Shown: positions 52,836 to 63,100, counted from the first letter of the stretch. The stretch is DNA of 64,000 bases from Chitinophagaceae bacterium (GCA_004173355.1 SEAD01000003.1:1-64000), one strand, 5' to 3'. Numbers and translations: made by a program. Notes: generated from the sequence alone by a model not told the origin.

Positions 52836-53224
52836 ATAGCCGGCTGCTCGTACAACTCAAGTGGAAGACCGTCCGGATCGGCAAAGAATGTAAACTTCCG
52901 GCCAGTGAACTCATCGGTCCGTATTTCTTCCAGCACAACACCTTTGCTTTCCAGGGATGCTTTGGCGGAAGCCACGTCCCTGGTGGCAAATGCCAGGTGG
53001 CGAAGACCCAAAGCTTCCGGTCGTGACGGGCGCGCCGGGGGATCCGGAAAGGAAAACAGCTCGATGATATAGTGGCCGTTCAGCTCCAGGTCGAGTTTAT
53101 AACTTTTCCTTTCCTCCCTATACACCTCCCGGAGAATCTGCAGCCCCAGGGTGCCGGTGTAAAACTGTTTCGAGCGCTGGTAATCCGAACAGATAATGGC
53201 GATATGATGCACGCTGTCAAGCAT
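52832..53224 (-). CDS. VOC family protein (YaeR/glyoxalase-like)
   Basis: 130 residues from the ATG at 53224 (MLDSVHHIAIICSDYQRSKQFYT). It is a two-module vicinal oxygen chelate fold with likely metal ligands in VHHIAI, YIIELFSFP, LRHLAFAT and LPLELYEQP. The closest general type is YaeR/SMU1112c. The substrate is unknown. It overlaps the fabF end by 4 bases, tail to tail. Confidence 0.87.
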   Translation of the reverse strand: MLDSVHHIAIICSDYQRSKQFYTGTLGLQILREVYREERKSYKLDLELNGHYIIELFSFPDPPARPSRPEALGLRHLAFATRDVASAKASLESKGVVLEEIRTDEFTGRKFTFFADPDGLPLELYEQPAI

Positions 53225-53294
53225 AGTTCCCTTTTTTGCAAAACTACAGCCTTTTGCCCTGGCTGGACAGCACATATGTGTGAATCCTGCAAAT

Positions 53295-53315
53295 CATTGT
53301 TTGAATTTTGAAAGT
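53295..53315 (+). repeat. 21-bp direct repeat, copy 1 (candidate AraC-type operator)
   Basis: An exact 21-base sequence starting CATTGTTTGAA and ending TTTTGAAAGT. It is identical to 54255-54275 and lies 35 bases before the AraC gene start. A TAATTTTG box (53335-53342) follows 19 bases later. Confidence 0.65.
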
Positions 53316-53350
53316 GACGGTGACCGGGAATCTGTAATTTTGGAAGAGTA

Positions 53351-54253
53351 ATGGCAAAGACCGAATCCATAGAAGATTTTTACCGCCAGAAAATCAGCTG
53401 GCTGCCGGACAACCTGCAGGAAGAAGTAGGGCACTTCAACGTGTTCCGCCTCGAAGACTGCATCGGACCCACACCCGCCAACCCGGTCCGTTATGCCCGT
53501 CGCGACTTCTACAAAATCTCGCTGATGCGTGGCAAACACCTTTACCATTATGCAGACAAAAGCCTGGAGACGAATGGCACGACCCTGCTTTTCTTCAATC
53601 CGCAGGTGCCTTACACGTACGAACAGCTGAGCCCGGATCCCAGCGGGTTTTTCTGCATTTTCAAGGAAGCATTTTTCACCGAAAAAATCCGGGGCGGCAT
53701 CCGGGACCTTCCGATGTTCCAGCCGGGCGGACAGCCGGCATTTGTACTGAATAAAACGCAGGACAAACATGTGACGGCAATCTTCAAAAAAATGCTGGAA
53801 GAGATCGGTTCGGACTACACCTACAAATATGATCTCATCCGCAACTATATCACGGAGATGATCCATTATGCCCTCAAGATCAAACCGAGCGAAACCCTTT
53901 ACCAGCATACAGATGCAAACACCCGGATTACATCGGTGTTTACCGAATTACTCGAACGGCAGTTTCCGATTGAAACACCTGGCCAGCGTTTTACGCTTCG
54001 ATCTGCGCGCGACTTTGCTGACCAGCTGGCGGTGCATGTCAATCACCTCAACCGTGCCGTTCGTACCACCACCGGTAAAACAACGTCCTCACATATCTTT
54101 GAACGGCTGACAAGCGAAGCCAAATCGCTGCTCCGTCATACAGACTGGAATATTTCCGAGATCAGCTACTCACTCGGTTTTGAGGAACCCGCACATTTCA
54201 ACCAGTTCTTCCGGAAGCAGACCAATCTCACACCCACCGCTTTCCGTCACTGA
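53351..54253 (+). CDS. AraC family transcriptional regulator
   Basis: A 300-residue protein with an N-terminal cupin-like sensing region (KISLMRGKHLYHYADKSLETNGTTLLFFNPQVPYTYE) and a C-terminal double HTH ending GFEEPAHFNQFFRKQTNLTPTAFRH. An identical 21-bp element lies upstream of this gene and of the following SDR gene. The simple reading is that the regulator binds both sites and controls itself and the SDR. Confidence 0.9.
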   Translation: MAKTESIEDFYRQKISWLPDNLQEEVGHFNVFRLEDCIGPTPANPVRYARRDFYKISLMRGKHLYHYADKSLETNGTTLLFFNPQVPYTYEQLSPDPSGFFCIFKEAFFTEKIRGGIRDLPMFQPGGQPAFVLNKTQDKHVTAIFKKMLEEIGSDYTYKYDLIRNYITEMIHYALKIKPSETLYQHTDANTRITSVFTELLERQFPIETPGQRFTLRSARDFADQLAVHVNHLNRAVRTTTGKTTSSHIFERLTSEAKSLLRHTDWNISEISYSLGFEEPAHFNQFFRKQTNLTPTAFRH

Positions 54254-54254
54254 C

Positions 54255-54275
54255 CATTGTTTGAATTTTGAAAGT
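54255..54275 (+). repeat. 21-bp direct repeat, copy 2 (candidate AraC-type operator)
   Basis: Identical in all 21 bases to copy 1. It lies 95 bases before the SDR start codon and 41 bases before a TAGCTTTG box (54317-54324). Confidence 0.65.
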
Positions 54276-54370
54276 ATTGGTTTGGCGCTTGTAATAGCCA
54301 CAAGCCTTTACCACACTAGCTTTGTACTATCAGATCTGGTTCATATTATCAAACTCAAACAACAATTATC

Positions 54371-55207
54371 ATGGACAATCAAGTATGGTATATCACGGGT
54401 GCATCCAAAGGACTTGGACTCGTGCTGGCAAAAAGGCTGCTGAAAGAAGGGCACAGGGTAGCGGCTACATCACGTAAACTGGACGACCTCATGAAAGCGA
54501 TCGGAAACAAGTCCGGTTCGTTCCTGCCGCTGCAGGTGGATCTAATCAATGAACCCAGTGTGCAGGCAAGTATCGATGCTGCCCTGGAGCATTTCGGACA
54601 GATCGATGTAGTGGTGAACAATGCGGGCTATGGGCTGATCGGCGCACTTGAAGAACTGTCGGATGCGGAGTCCCGTATCAACTTTGATGTAAACGTATTC
54701 GGTACACTGAATGTATTACGTGCGGTCCTGCCATCGCTTCGCAAACAGCGCGCAGGACGGATTTTCAACATTGCTTCTATCGGCGGATTCGCGGGGGGTT
54801 ATCCCGGCTTCGGCATTTACTGCGCTACAAAATTTGCAGTACATGGGTTCACCGAGGCACTTGCAGTGGAGGCGAAGGAGTTCAATATCCAGGCAACCGT
54901 TGTGTCGCCGGGTTATTTCCGGACCAATTTCCTTGAAGCAGGATCACTTGCAGTGCCGTCAAGGGAGATCGCAGATTACACCAAAGTGAGGGAAGTACAG
55001 CAACTGCACCAGCAGGATATCAATAACAACCAACCCGGTGATCCTGAAAAAGCGGCAGCAGTGCTGATCAGCGTTGCTGCGGCTGAAAACCAGCCGGTAC
55101 ACCTGTTCCTTGGGGCTGATGCCTACACTACAGCCGAACAAAAGATCAGTGCAGTACAGGCTGATCTCGAGACCAACCGGGCGATTGCCACGGCTACAGG
55201 TTTCTGA
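54371..55207 (+). CDS. SDR family oxidoreductase
   Basis: A 278-residue classical short-chain dehydrogenase. It has TGASKGLGLVLA (9-20), NNAGYG, and the active-site YCATKFAVHGFTE with Tyr-x-x-x-Lys. Proteins of this kind next to AraC regulators are common in Bacteroidota; substrates are mostly unknown. A strong bidirectional terminator follows. Confidence 0.9.
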   Translation: MDNQVWYITGASKGLGLVLAKRLLKEGHRVAATSRKLDDLMKAIGNKSGSFLPLQVDLINEPSVQASIDAALEHFGQIDVVVNNAGYGLIGALEELSDAESRINFDVNVFGTLNVLRAVLPSLRKQRAGRIFNIASIGGFAGGYPGFGIYCATKFAVHGFTEALAVEAKEFNIQATVVSPGYFRTNFLEAGSLAVPSREIADYTKVREVQQLHQQDINNNQPGDPEKAAAVLISVAAAENQPVHLFLGADAYTTAEQKISAVQADLETNRAIATATGF

Positions 55208-55220
55208 CGGGGCCAGACAA

Positions 55221-55257
55221 AAAAACGGTCGCACTCATTTGAAGTGCGACCGTTTTT
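55221..55257. terminator. Bidirectional terminator between SDR and desaturase
   Basis: A perfect 15-bp stem: 55221-55235 (AAAAACGGTCGCACT) pairs with 55243-55257, with a 7-base loop and T tracts in both directions. It serves the convergent SDR and desaturase genes. Confidence 0.9.
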
Positions 55258-55271
55258 TTATCATGGAAAAA

Positions 55272-56348
55272 TTATCCGACTTGTTGTAATCGTTGTGGTT
55301 CAACGATGGTTTCACGAACCGGTTCCTTCACTTTTTGTGCTTCCACGTACCTGCGGATAAAATCCTTTTTGGAGTCATGGAAGGAAGTAACCGCGCCGAT
55401 TTTATGCAGGCAGTAAATATAAATCCAGGGAATGTCAAGCTGCCCGGGAAGGAATCCCGCACGTGCACTACCCGGATAGAGATGGTGGTTGTTGTGCCAC
55501 TCGCCGGCAAACAGACCCGGACGCGACTGGTTCAGGCTGAGATTGCTGCGGTCAAAGTCAAGACCATGTACATGTTTCTCTTCACCCTTGCCGTGACCTG
55601 TATAGTTGAATGCACGTACACCAACAAACCAGATCACTGCGGCACTGAAAATAGCACATGCCAGTGAATGGCCACCGATGAGATACAGCGCGCCGTACCA
55701 GAAACCCCAGTTAAGCAACCAGAGCCCGATTGTATAAACGGGCGAAGCGACAGAACCCCATTTTTTGTACTGCTCGTAACTGTTGATCCAGACGCCGGTA
55801 TGCTGCATAAAAAATGCTGCACGTTTATAGTCTGATTCACTCAGGTTTTTATTGATGCTCTGGTGGTTGACATCAGACAGCATGCAATAAAGCCAGCCGC
55901 CCTTTGGATTGTAAGGATCACCGGGCATATCACTTTTCACGTGATGCACATGATGCGATAACACATATATTTCTTCAGGGAACGTCTTGATAGCAAGGTT
56001 CTGCGTAATGATCCGGAATATCGGATGGCTGAATTTGTAAGCCTTGTGGGTACAGTAGCGGTGGAACCAGATGGTGCCATGTGAACTGATCATCACAAAT
56101 GTATACAGCACAGCGAGCGCAAGCATCGGCCAGGAAAAATGGAAAAAGAAAAATGCAATCACAAAAGGAACCATCAGCGTGGCCATCAGCCAGCTGGTCA
56201 TGGTGATCCAGTTGCGTTTGTCCCTGAATACGTTGATGCGTCTGAACGCCTCAGCCCATAATTGTTTGGGGGTCGGCTTTACAAGTTCGCCGTTTTCGTC
56301 CTTCCATCCGTAGGATGGAGTGTCAAGGATATTGTCAATAAAAGCCAT
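55272..56348 (-). CDS. Acyl-CoA/acyl-lipid fatty acid desaturase (stearoyl-CoA 9-desaturase-like)
   Basis: A 358-residue membrane di-iron desaturase. It has the three histidine boxes HRYCTH (96-101), HHVHH (132-136) and HNNHH (285-289) and about four membrane helices. It introduces a double bond into acyl chains and so tunes membrane fluidity. Its promoter shares a 14-base element with the sigma factor gene of the carotenoid module, which hints at light-linked control. Confidence 0.92.
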   Translation of the reverse strand: MAFIDNILDTPSYGWKDENGELVKPTPKQLWAEAFRRINVFRDKRNWITMTSWLMATLMVPFVIAFFFFHFSWPMLALAVLYTFVMISSHGTIWFHRYCTHKAYKFSHPIFRIITQNLAIKTFPEEIYVLSHHVHHVKSDMPGDPYNPKGGWLYCMLSDVNHQSINKNLSESDYKRAAFFMQHTGVWINSYEQYKKWGSVASPVYTIGLWLLNWGFWYGALYLIGGHSLACAIFSAAVIWFVGVRAFNYTGHGKGEEKHVHGLDFDRSNLSLNQSRPGLFAGEWHNNHHLYPGSARAGFLPGQLDIPWIYIYCLHKIGAVTSFHDSKKDFIRRYVEAQKVKEPVRETIVEPQRLQQVG

Positions 56349-56406
56349 AAATCAGATCCAGAATTAAATGGTGGTGCCTCCCCTGAGGCGATTGCCGTAA
56401 ATCTAG

Positions 56407-56420
56407 GCTAATTAACGTTG
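56407..56420 (-). promoter_or_regulatory. Candidate operator shared with the sigma factor promoter
   Basis: Read on the minus strand, CAACGTTAATTAGC, 58 bases before the desaturase start. It matches the sigma-promoter site (44345-44358) at 13 of 14 bases, in the same orientation relative to its gene. Confidence 0.45.
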
Positions 56421-56544
56421 CAAAACCCAGACCAGATGTAAGACATAACTATCACAAGTCCAATATACTAACCCGGCAGAAAGTATTACAAATTTACAAA
56501 AGCCCAAGTGACTGAAAGTCAATCATTTGTGTTTTTTTCCGCTT

Positions 56545-56556
56545 TTAGCTAACGGT
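56545..56556 (+). repeat. 12-mer TTAGCTAACGGT, also in the sigma factor promoter
   Basis: TTAGCTAACGGT occurs here, in the 266-base gap upstream of the desaturase, and at 44354-44365, overlapping the candidate operator of the sigma gene. Apart from these sites I see nothing defined in the gap 56349-56614. Confidence 0.35.
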
Positions 56557-56614
56557 CCGGCACAATAAAAAATATTGACCTGTTTTCAAAGGCGTGACAC
56601 GGATCCCCTCCAGC

Positions 56615-57166
56615 TCAGCTCCGGCGCCACAAACCACGGAATTTTTCCTGGTGTTTGAGATTGGTTTCCCTGCCGATCAGTTCCATTGCTTTTTCCTTGA
56701 TTGATTCCTCGCGGAACTGGTCGAAAATCTTGCGCAGGTTCTCGAGGATATCATACCGGATGGACGTGATATTATCGTCTCCCGCTGCCTCTTCGTATCG
56801 TTTGAGCAGGCTGGCCGTGACAAGGTCCTGGTGTTCGCGATCGATAATTCCCACCTTCCAGAAAAGCTGGAGGGTATTGCGGGCAGTGACAAATTTGGGA
56901 TCGTGGGTCTGCCGGACCAGCAAATCAAAATCGCGCAACATCCGTTTTTCGGGATCACTCTTCGCGAGATTGGCCAGCAGGTGGGCACCAATACCCCGTT
57001 CGTGGTTGTTGCCGGTGCGGATCATTCCGGTGAGCTCGTCCCATACTTCATATGCCCAGCTGACCGGTTCCTGTGTTTCTTTCTGCAGGTACCTGAAAGC
57101 CTCATACCGTATATCGGCATCACCGGAATGTAGGTCATCAAAATATTTCCTGCTGAGATCGTCCAT
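56615..57166 (-). CDS. HEAT-like helical repeat protein, function unknown
   Basis: A 183-residue all-helical soluble protein. Segments such as DADIRYEAFRYLQKET and RGIGAHLLANLAKSDPEKRM resemble HEAT/armadillo-like repeats. No catalytic motif is seen. It may be a protein-interaction scaffold. It is divergent from the efflux operon. Confidence 0.65.
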   Translation of the reverse strand: MDDLSRKYFDDLHSGDADIRYEAFRYLQKETQEPVSWAYEVWDELTGMIRTGNNHERGIGAHLLANLAKSDPEKRMLRDFDLLVRQTHDPKFVTARNTLQLFWKVGIIDREHQDLVTASLLKRYEEAAGDDNITSIRYDILENLRKIFDQFREESIKEKAMELIGRETNLKHQEKFRGLWRRS

Positions 57167-57273
57167 ATGGCAATGTTTCAGGCAATGTTAAGCAAAAAAA
57201 GGATTAACATATCATTATGCGCCTTCGGGCATACAGGTTTTGCAATACGTGGACTATCTTCGCGCCGTTCACC

Positions 57274-57660
57274 ATGAAAAAGATCATACATCATTCCCTG
57301 TTATGGCTCATCGCGCTGTCGGTACTCAACACGAGTGTCGACATCACCGAGTGGCCTGACTTCCGGGTACCGGCAGGCAGTCTGGCTGATGTGGAATACA
57401 ACGAAATCGAAAGTATCGTTGAGATGGTGATGGATGAAACAAGCGATCATGAGCAGCAGTTGCCTGACCAGAATGGCAACGACCAGCAAAGCTTAGTAAA
57501 GAAAGCAAGCTTTTATGATTTCTCCCTGCCGGTAAAAAAACTGAACCTGCTTTCACCGTTCCTGGTCGCGCTCAACGCCCGGCCGGAAGAAGTTACTTCA
57601 CGAAATGATCTTGCAGCAGGTTATGTGCTTCGTCTTACGCAACCGCCCGACCAGGGCTGA
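57274..57660 (+). CDS. Small secreted or membrane-anchored acidic protein, efflux-operon leader
   Basis: 128 residues from ATG 57274 (MKKIIHHSLLWLIALSVLNTSVD). It has one N-terminal hydrophobic segment or signal, then an acidic middle with conserved-looking DYI-type composition (WPDFRVPAG, EYNEIESIVEMVMDE). I do not recognise it. Its place 135 bases before the TolC-like gene suggests a role with the metal efflux system. Confidence 0.6.
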   Translation: MKKIIHHSLLWLIALSVLNTSVDITEWPDFRVPAGSLADVEYNEIESIVEMVMDETSDHEQQLPDQNGNDQQSLVKKASFYDFSLPVKKLNLLSPFLVALNARPEEVTSRNDLAAGYVLRLTQPPDQG

Positions 57661-57795
57661 TTCCCACCTTTTACCGGTTTCTACCCGGCACTCCCGATTA
57701 CTGATGTAACAGGACGGCGCGTGTTACCTGTGTGTGTACGTTAAACAACGTGCGGCCGCATGTGACAGTCACGCCTGTTTCCAAAACCCAGCAAC

Positions 57796-59040
57796 ATGCG
57801 AAAACTATTTTCGATGGTCTGCTGTCTCCTTGCCACCTGTATACTGTCCGCGCAGGATCGCGACAGTATCCGGCTGACACTGGCGGAGGCGGAGCAGATT
57901 TTCCTTGAAAAAAATTTACAACTGCTCGCACAGACCTACCAGGTTGATGTGGCGAAAGCAAATGAACTGCAACAGAAATTATTTGACAACCCGGTGTTCT
58001 CGGCGGAACTCGCAACCTACGGCGATAACCATAAATGGTTTGATATCGGCGGGCGCGGACAGAAAGTTTTCAGCATCGACCAGCTTATCACACTCGCAGG
58101 CAAACGCAACAAACGTGTGGCGCTGGCGCGTGAAGTTTCCGCCGGGTCAACATTCCAACTGCAGGAACTGCTGCGCACGCTGAAGTATGAACTCCGGCAG
58201 CAGTTCTATACAGCCGACTATGCAGCCGATGTTTTAGTGAAGTACGATGAACAGATCGAATGGCTGCAACGGGTGATCCGTTCCTATGATGCCCAGGTGG
58301 TAAAAAGGAATGTGTCACTGAAAGACGCCGTGCGGCTGAAGTCGGAACTCATCCAGCTGAATGCCGACCGCAATGGGATCATGAATGAACTCATCACGGC
58401 CAGGCAAAACCTGAGTATTCTGCTCGACACCGCAGCGGCCGTAATTCCCATACATGAAGAGTTGCAGGTACTGGTCACCGCCCCACTTCCGGACCTTCTC
58501 GAACTCGCGCGGAATAACCGCGCCGACCTGCAACTGTCACAAAGCATGGAGAAACAGGAGGAACTCAATTTCAACCTGCAGAAAGCGATGGCGAAACCCG
58601 ACCTCACCCTTGGGGCAGCATACGACCAGCAGGGATCGTACATCAGCAACTACTATTCACTGCGCGCAGCCATCGACCTGCCATTGTTCAACAGGAACCA
58701 GGGCAATATCCGCGCAGCGCGTACTTCGGTCAAAGCCGCAGCGGCCACAACCGGATATAAACTGAATGAAGTTGCCCGTGAAGTCCAGGGCAGTTACGAA
58801 CGGTGGAAAGAAGCGGAAAGGGAGTATGCGGTGTCCAACCTCACATTCAATACCGACTTCCCCGAAGTAAACCGTGCCGTTATGGAGAATTTCAACAAGG
58901 GCAACCTGAACCTCCTTGAGTTTATGGATTTTTTCGAAAACTATAACATGGCCATCCGCCAGATCAACCAGCTGCATAAACAACGCCGTATCGCATGGGC
59001 CGACCTCGAATTCACCGTGGGCACGCGTATCGGCAACTAA
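57796..59040 (+). CDS. TolC-family outer membrane efflux protein (CusC/CzcC-like)
   Basis: A 414-residue protein with signal sequence (MRKLFSMVCCLLATCILSAQD) and two outer-membrane-factor repeats rich in coiled coil. The typical segments are LTLAEAEQIFLEKNLQLLA and IDLPLFNRNQGNIRAARTSV. It forms the outer membrane channel of the tripartite pump encoded with the next two genes. Confidence 0.92.
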   Translation: MRKLFSMVCCLLATCILSAQDRDSIRLTLAEAEQIFLEKNLQLLAQTYQVDVAKANELQQKLFDNPVFSAELATYGDNHKWFDIGGRGQKVFSIDQLITLAGKRNKRVALAREVSAGSTFQLQELLRTLKYELRQQFYTADYAADVLVKYDEQIEWLQRVIRSYDAQVVKRNVSLKDAVRLKSELIQLNADRNGIMNELITARQNLSILLDTAAAVIPIHEELQVLVTAPLPDLLELARNNRADLQLSQSMEKQEELNFNLQKAMAKPDLTLGAAYDQQGSYISNYYSLRAAIDLPLFNRNQGNIRAARTSVKAAAATTGYKLNEVAREVQGSYERWKEAEREYAVSNLTFNTDFPEVNRAVMENFNKGNLNLLEFMDFFENYNMAIRQINQLHKQRRIAWADLEFTVGTRIGN

Positions 59041-59050
59041 AACAAGATGT

Positions 59051-60142
59051 ATGAAACAGTCCCATTTTTACCGGATCATATTTTTGACCGCCACCGCCGC
59101 CAGCCTGCTGGCCTGTGGTCATAAAACAGAAGAAACAACCATCCCGGGGTTCCGGCTGACGGATACTATGTCCGCCCGTATCGAACTGGATACGGCCAGG
59201 ATGGAAAAGGTGCGCTCGGAACTTAAATTCTCCGGTTCCGTTACCCCGCAGGATAATAAAATGACCACCGTCTATCCCGTGGTGGCTGGTTATGTAACCA
59301 ACATCAACGTCACACTCGGGGACTATGTCAGCAAAGGACAGGTACTCGCCACCATCCGCAGTACGGATATTGCCGATTTTGAAAAGCAACGCCGTGATGC
59401 GGAAAACGATCTCAGTGTGGCGAACCGCAACCTGCGGTCCGCACAGGAACTCTATGATTCCAAACTCAGCACCGAACGCGATGTGGCAGGGGCACAGAAA
59501 GAGGTGGAAAATGCGAAGGCAGAGCTGAGCAGGGTAAACGAAGTGTTCACCATTTACCATATCCGCAAGGGATCCAACTACAATATCGTGGCGCCGATCA
59601 GCGGATTTGTAATCGAAAAAAAGATCAATGCCGACATGCAGCTGCCGTCGGGTTACAGCGAAAGTATTTTCACCATTGCCCAGATCGATGAAGTGTATGT
59701 GACGGCAAATGTGTACGAGACAGATATCGCCAAACTGAAACCGGGTATGCCGGCCGAGGTGGAGCTGGTCAGTTATCCGGGAAAACGGCTTACCGGTAAA
59801 ATTGACAGGATCCTGCATGTGCTTGATCCGGAAACCAAAACACTCAAGATCCGGATCAGGTTGCCCAATCCCGGATATGAACTCAAACCCGATATGGCAG
59901 CAACGGTATTTGTGTTCCGTGAGGAAGAACAGCAGTTACCCGCTGTGCCCTCCGCCGCGATCGTATTTGATAAAAGCCGGAATTATGTGCTGGTATACCA
60001 TGCAAAAGACAGCATAGAAACCAGGCTGGTAGAGACTTCCCGGGCTACCGGACAGATCACCTACATCACTTCCGGGATCGAGCCGGGGGAGAAAGTGATA
60101 GTTAAAAATTCCTTACTGGTGTATGATGCGATCAACGACTGA
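59051..60142 (+). CDS. RND efflux periplasmic adaptor (CusB/CzcB-like), lipoprotein
   Basis: 363 residues from ATG 59051 (MKQSHFYRIIFLTATAASLLACG), with lipobox LLAC (Cys22). It has barrel-sandwich (VVAGYVTNINVTLGDYVSKGQVLATI), alpha-hairpin and beta-barrel regions of the membrane fusion protein family. It links the inner membrane pump to the TolC-like channel. There is no obvious His- or Met-rich N-terminal metal motif. Confidence 0.92.
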   Translation: MKQSHFYRIIFLTATAASLLACGHKTEETTIPGFRLTDTMSARIELDTARMEKVRSELKFSGSVTPQDNKMTTVYPVVAGYVTNINVTLGDYVSKGQVLATIRSTDIADFEKQRRDAENDLSVANRNLRSAQELYDSKLSTERDVAGAQKEVENAKAELSRVNEVFTIYHIRKGSNYNIVAPISGFVIEKKINADMQLPSGYSESIFTIAQIDEVYVTANVYETDIAKLKPGMPAEVELVSYPGKRLTGKIDRILHVLDPETKTLKIRIRLPNPGYELKPDMAATVFVFREEEQQLPAVPSAAIVFDKSRNYVLVYHAKDSIETRLVETSRATGQITYITSGIEPGEKVIVKNSLLVYDAIND

Positions 60143-60163
60143 TCATCGCCATAAAATTTTATC

Positions 60164-63100
60164 ATGAATAAGTTTATCCGGAACATAGTCGCGTTCTCAC
60201 TGAAGAACCGCGTTTTCATATTTTTTATGACGGGTGTACTGGTGATCGCCGGTGTGGTGAGTTTCCTGCGTACACCCATCGAGGCTTTTCCCGACGTCAC
60301 CAATACCCAGATCGTAATCGTTACCCAATGGCCTGGCCGGAGTGCAGAGGAGGTAGAGCGGTTTGTGACCCGCCCCGTTGAGATTGCCATGAACAGCGTA
60401 CAGAAAAAAACCAATGTGCGCAGCATCACCATGTTTGGTCTCAGTGTAATGAAAATCATTTTTGAGGATGGTGTGGAGGACTTCTTCGCACGGCAGCAGG
60501 TAAACAACCAGTTGCAGACTGTTGATTATCCCGGGGGAGTGGATCCTGAAGTGCAACCACCCTACGGACCCACCGGGGAAATTTTCCGTTACGTACTCCG
60601 CAGCAAAACCCGTAACAGCCGCGACCTGCTGACGATCCAGAACTGGACCGTCGACCGGCAGCTCCGTGCCGTGCCCGGTGTGGCTGATATCGCTGCATTT
60701 GGCGGGGAAGAAAAGATCTATGAAATCCAGGTCAATCCCACCCTGCTCCAGAAATACGAGATCACACCCCTGCAGGTTTACGATGCCGTGTCAAGAAGTA
60801 ACCTGAACGTGGGCGGCGATGTCATTGAAAAAAATAACCAGGCATACGTGGTCCGCGGTATCGGATTGCTGAATGACCCCGATGATATCGGGAATATCAT
60901 TATCGATAAGGCCGGGGATGCGCCGGTGCTGGTGAAACATGTGGCGTCGGTGGTGGAGAGTGCGTTGCCACGCGTGGGACAGGCTGGCCTCGATGATGCC
61001 GGCGACGTGGTGGAAGGCATCATCATCATGCGGAAAGATGAAAACCCATCGGCGGTGCTGAAAATGGTAAAAGAAAAGATCGCCGAGATCAACGAAAAAG
61101 TACTCCCCTCCGATGTAAAAATGGAAACATTTTATGACCGTGATACGCTTATGGATTACTGTACCGAAACCATCTCCCACAATGTGCTGGAAGGAATTGT
61201 ACTGGTAACGGTGATCGTGCTCATTTTTATGGCGGACTGGCGGACTACGGTGATTGTATCTGTGATCATCCCGCTCTCCCTGTTGTTTGCATTCTTTTGC
61301 CTGAGGTTAAAAGGCATGAGTGCCAACCTGATTTCCCTGGGGGCAATCGACTTCGGGATTATCATCGATGGGGCAGTGGTCATGGTGGAGGGGATGTTCG
61401 TCGCCATGGCGCACCTCAGCCACAAAACAGGTATGGCGAAATATAACAGGCTGTCCAAACTCGGGCTGCTCAAACGCAAGGGTGGTGAACTTGGAAAGGC
61501 TGTGTTTTTTTCCAAACTGATCATCATCACAGCCCTGTTGCCCATTTTTACATTCCAGAAAGTGGAAGGAAAAATGTTTTCACCGCTGGCCTGGACCCTT
61601 GGCTTTGCCTTACTTGGCGCACTGTTATATACCCTTACACTGGTGCCTGTATTGTGTTCGATCCTGCTTAATAAAAACGTGAGGGAGAAAGAAAACTTTG
61701 TGGTCCGGTTTTTCAACACCTCGGTCAGCCGGGCATTCCAATGGTGTTTCCGGAACAAACGGACAAGCCTGGCTATATCCATGGGCTTCATGCTGCTGAC
61801 ATTCGGATCTGCAAAGTTCCTCGGATCAGAATTCCTGCCTGAGCTGAACGAGGGTGCATTATGGGTTACAGCAGAGTTGCCCATGAGTACTTCACTTAAG
61901 GAATCAATGAAGATTACTGAAACCCTGCGCGGCAAGCTGAACCAGTTCCAGGAAGTGAATAGCGTTTTGTCACAGACCGGCCGCAGCAATGACGGCACCG
62001 ATCCCAATGGTTTCGGATTTGTGCAGTTCCAGGTAAATCTCAGGCGGGAGAAGGAATGGGAGACCGGTCGCAGCAAGGAGGAACTGATAGATGCCATGGA
62101 CAGGGAACTCAGCCAGTACCAGGGAATCACATATAACTATTCGCAGCCGGTGGTCGATAATGTGGCTGAAGCCGTAGCGGGATTCAAAGCGTCGAACGCG
62201 GTGAAAATTTTCGGGGACGACCTGGATAAACTGGATGGAATAGCACAGCAGGTGTACGGGAGTATCCGCAACATTGATGGTATCCGGGATGCCGGGGTGC
62301 TCAGGAATATCGGGCAGCCGGAAATCAGCGTGGTATTGAATGAGGAACGTATGGCCGTGTATGGTGTGGCTGTAGCTGATGCGCAGGCCGTGATCGAAAT
62401 GGCCATTGGCGGCAAGACTGCAACCGGCAAATATGAAGACGAGAAGCGTTTTGATGTCCGGATCCGGTATAATCCCGAATACCGCAAGGATGAAAATGAT
62501 ATCATGTCGCTGATGGTGCCCACCATCAAAAACGGGAAGATCCCGCTGGGCAGTATTGCGGACCTGAAAAAAGTGACTGGTCCTGCTTATATCTACAGGG
62601 ATGCGAACAAACGGTTTATCGGTGTGAAGTTCACCGTCCGTGGGCGCGACCTGGGCAGTACAATCCGTGAAGCGATGTCGGAAGTGGAGAAGACAGTTAA
62701 AGTACCAAAGGGATACTCCATACAGTGGGCGGGTGAATTTGAGAACCAGGTGCGCGCCAGCGGCCAGTTGGCAACTGTAGTACCCATCAGCCTGGTAGCC
62801 ATCTTTGTAATCCTGTTTATTGCTTTTGGCAATATTAAAGATGCAGGGCTGGTGCTGGTCAATGTCCCCTTTGCATTGATAGGAGGAATCCTCGCTTTGC
62901 ATGTGACGGGGATCAACTTTGGAATTTCCGCAGGGGTGGGATTCATCGCCCTGTTCGGGATCTGTGTACAGAATGGTGTGATCCTGATTTCGGTGTTTCA
63001 CCAGAATCTCCGGGAAAAAATGAACCTGCGCGATGCGATCAGTGAAGGCGTGGCTTCCAGGATCCGACCGGTGGTAATGACGGCGATGATGGCGATGCTT

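Noticed and set aside
57690-57730. GTAACA/TGTTAC inverted repeat before the TolC-like gene
   Set aside because: Only 6 bp with a 10-base spacer and no promoter element beside it; too weak to call.
61156-63001. Two long minus-strand frames inside the efflux pump gene
   Set aside because: Antisense to a conserved CusA/CzcA gene; serine/threonine- and isoleucine-rich shadow composition.
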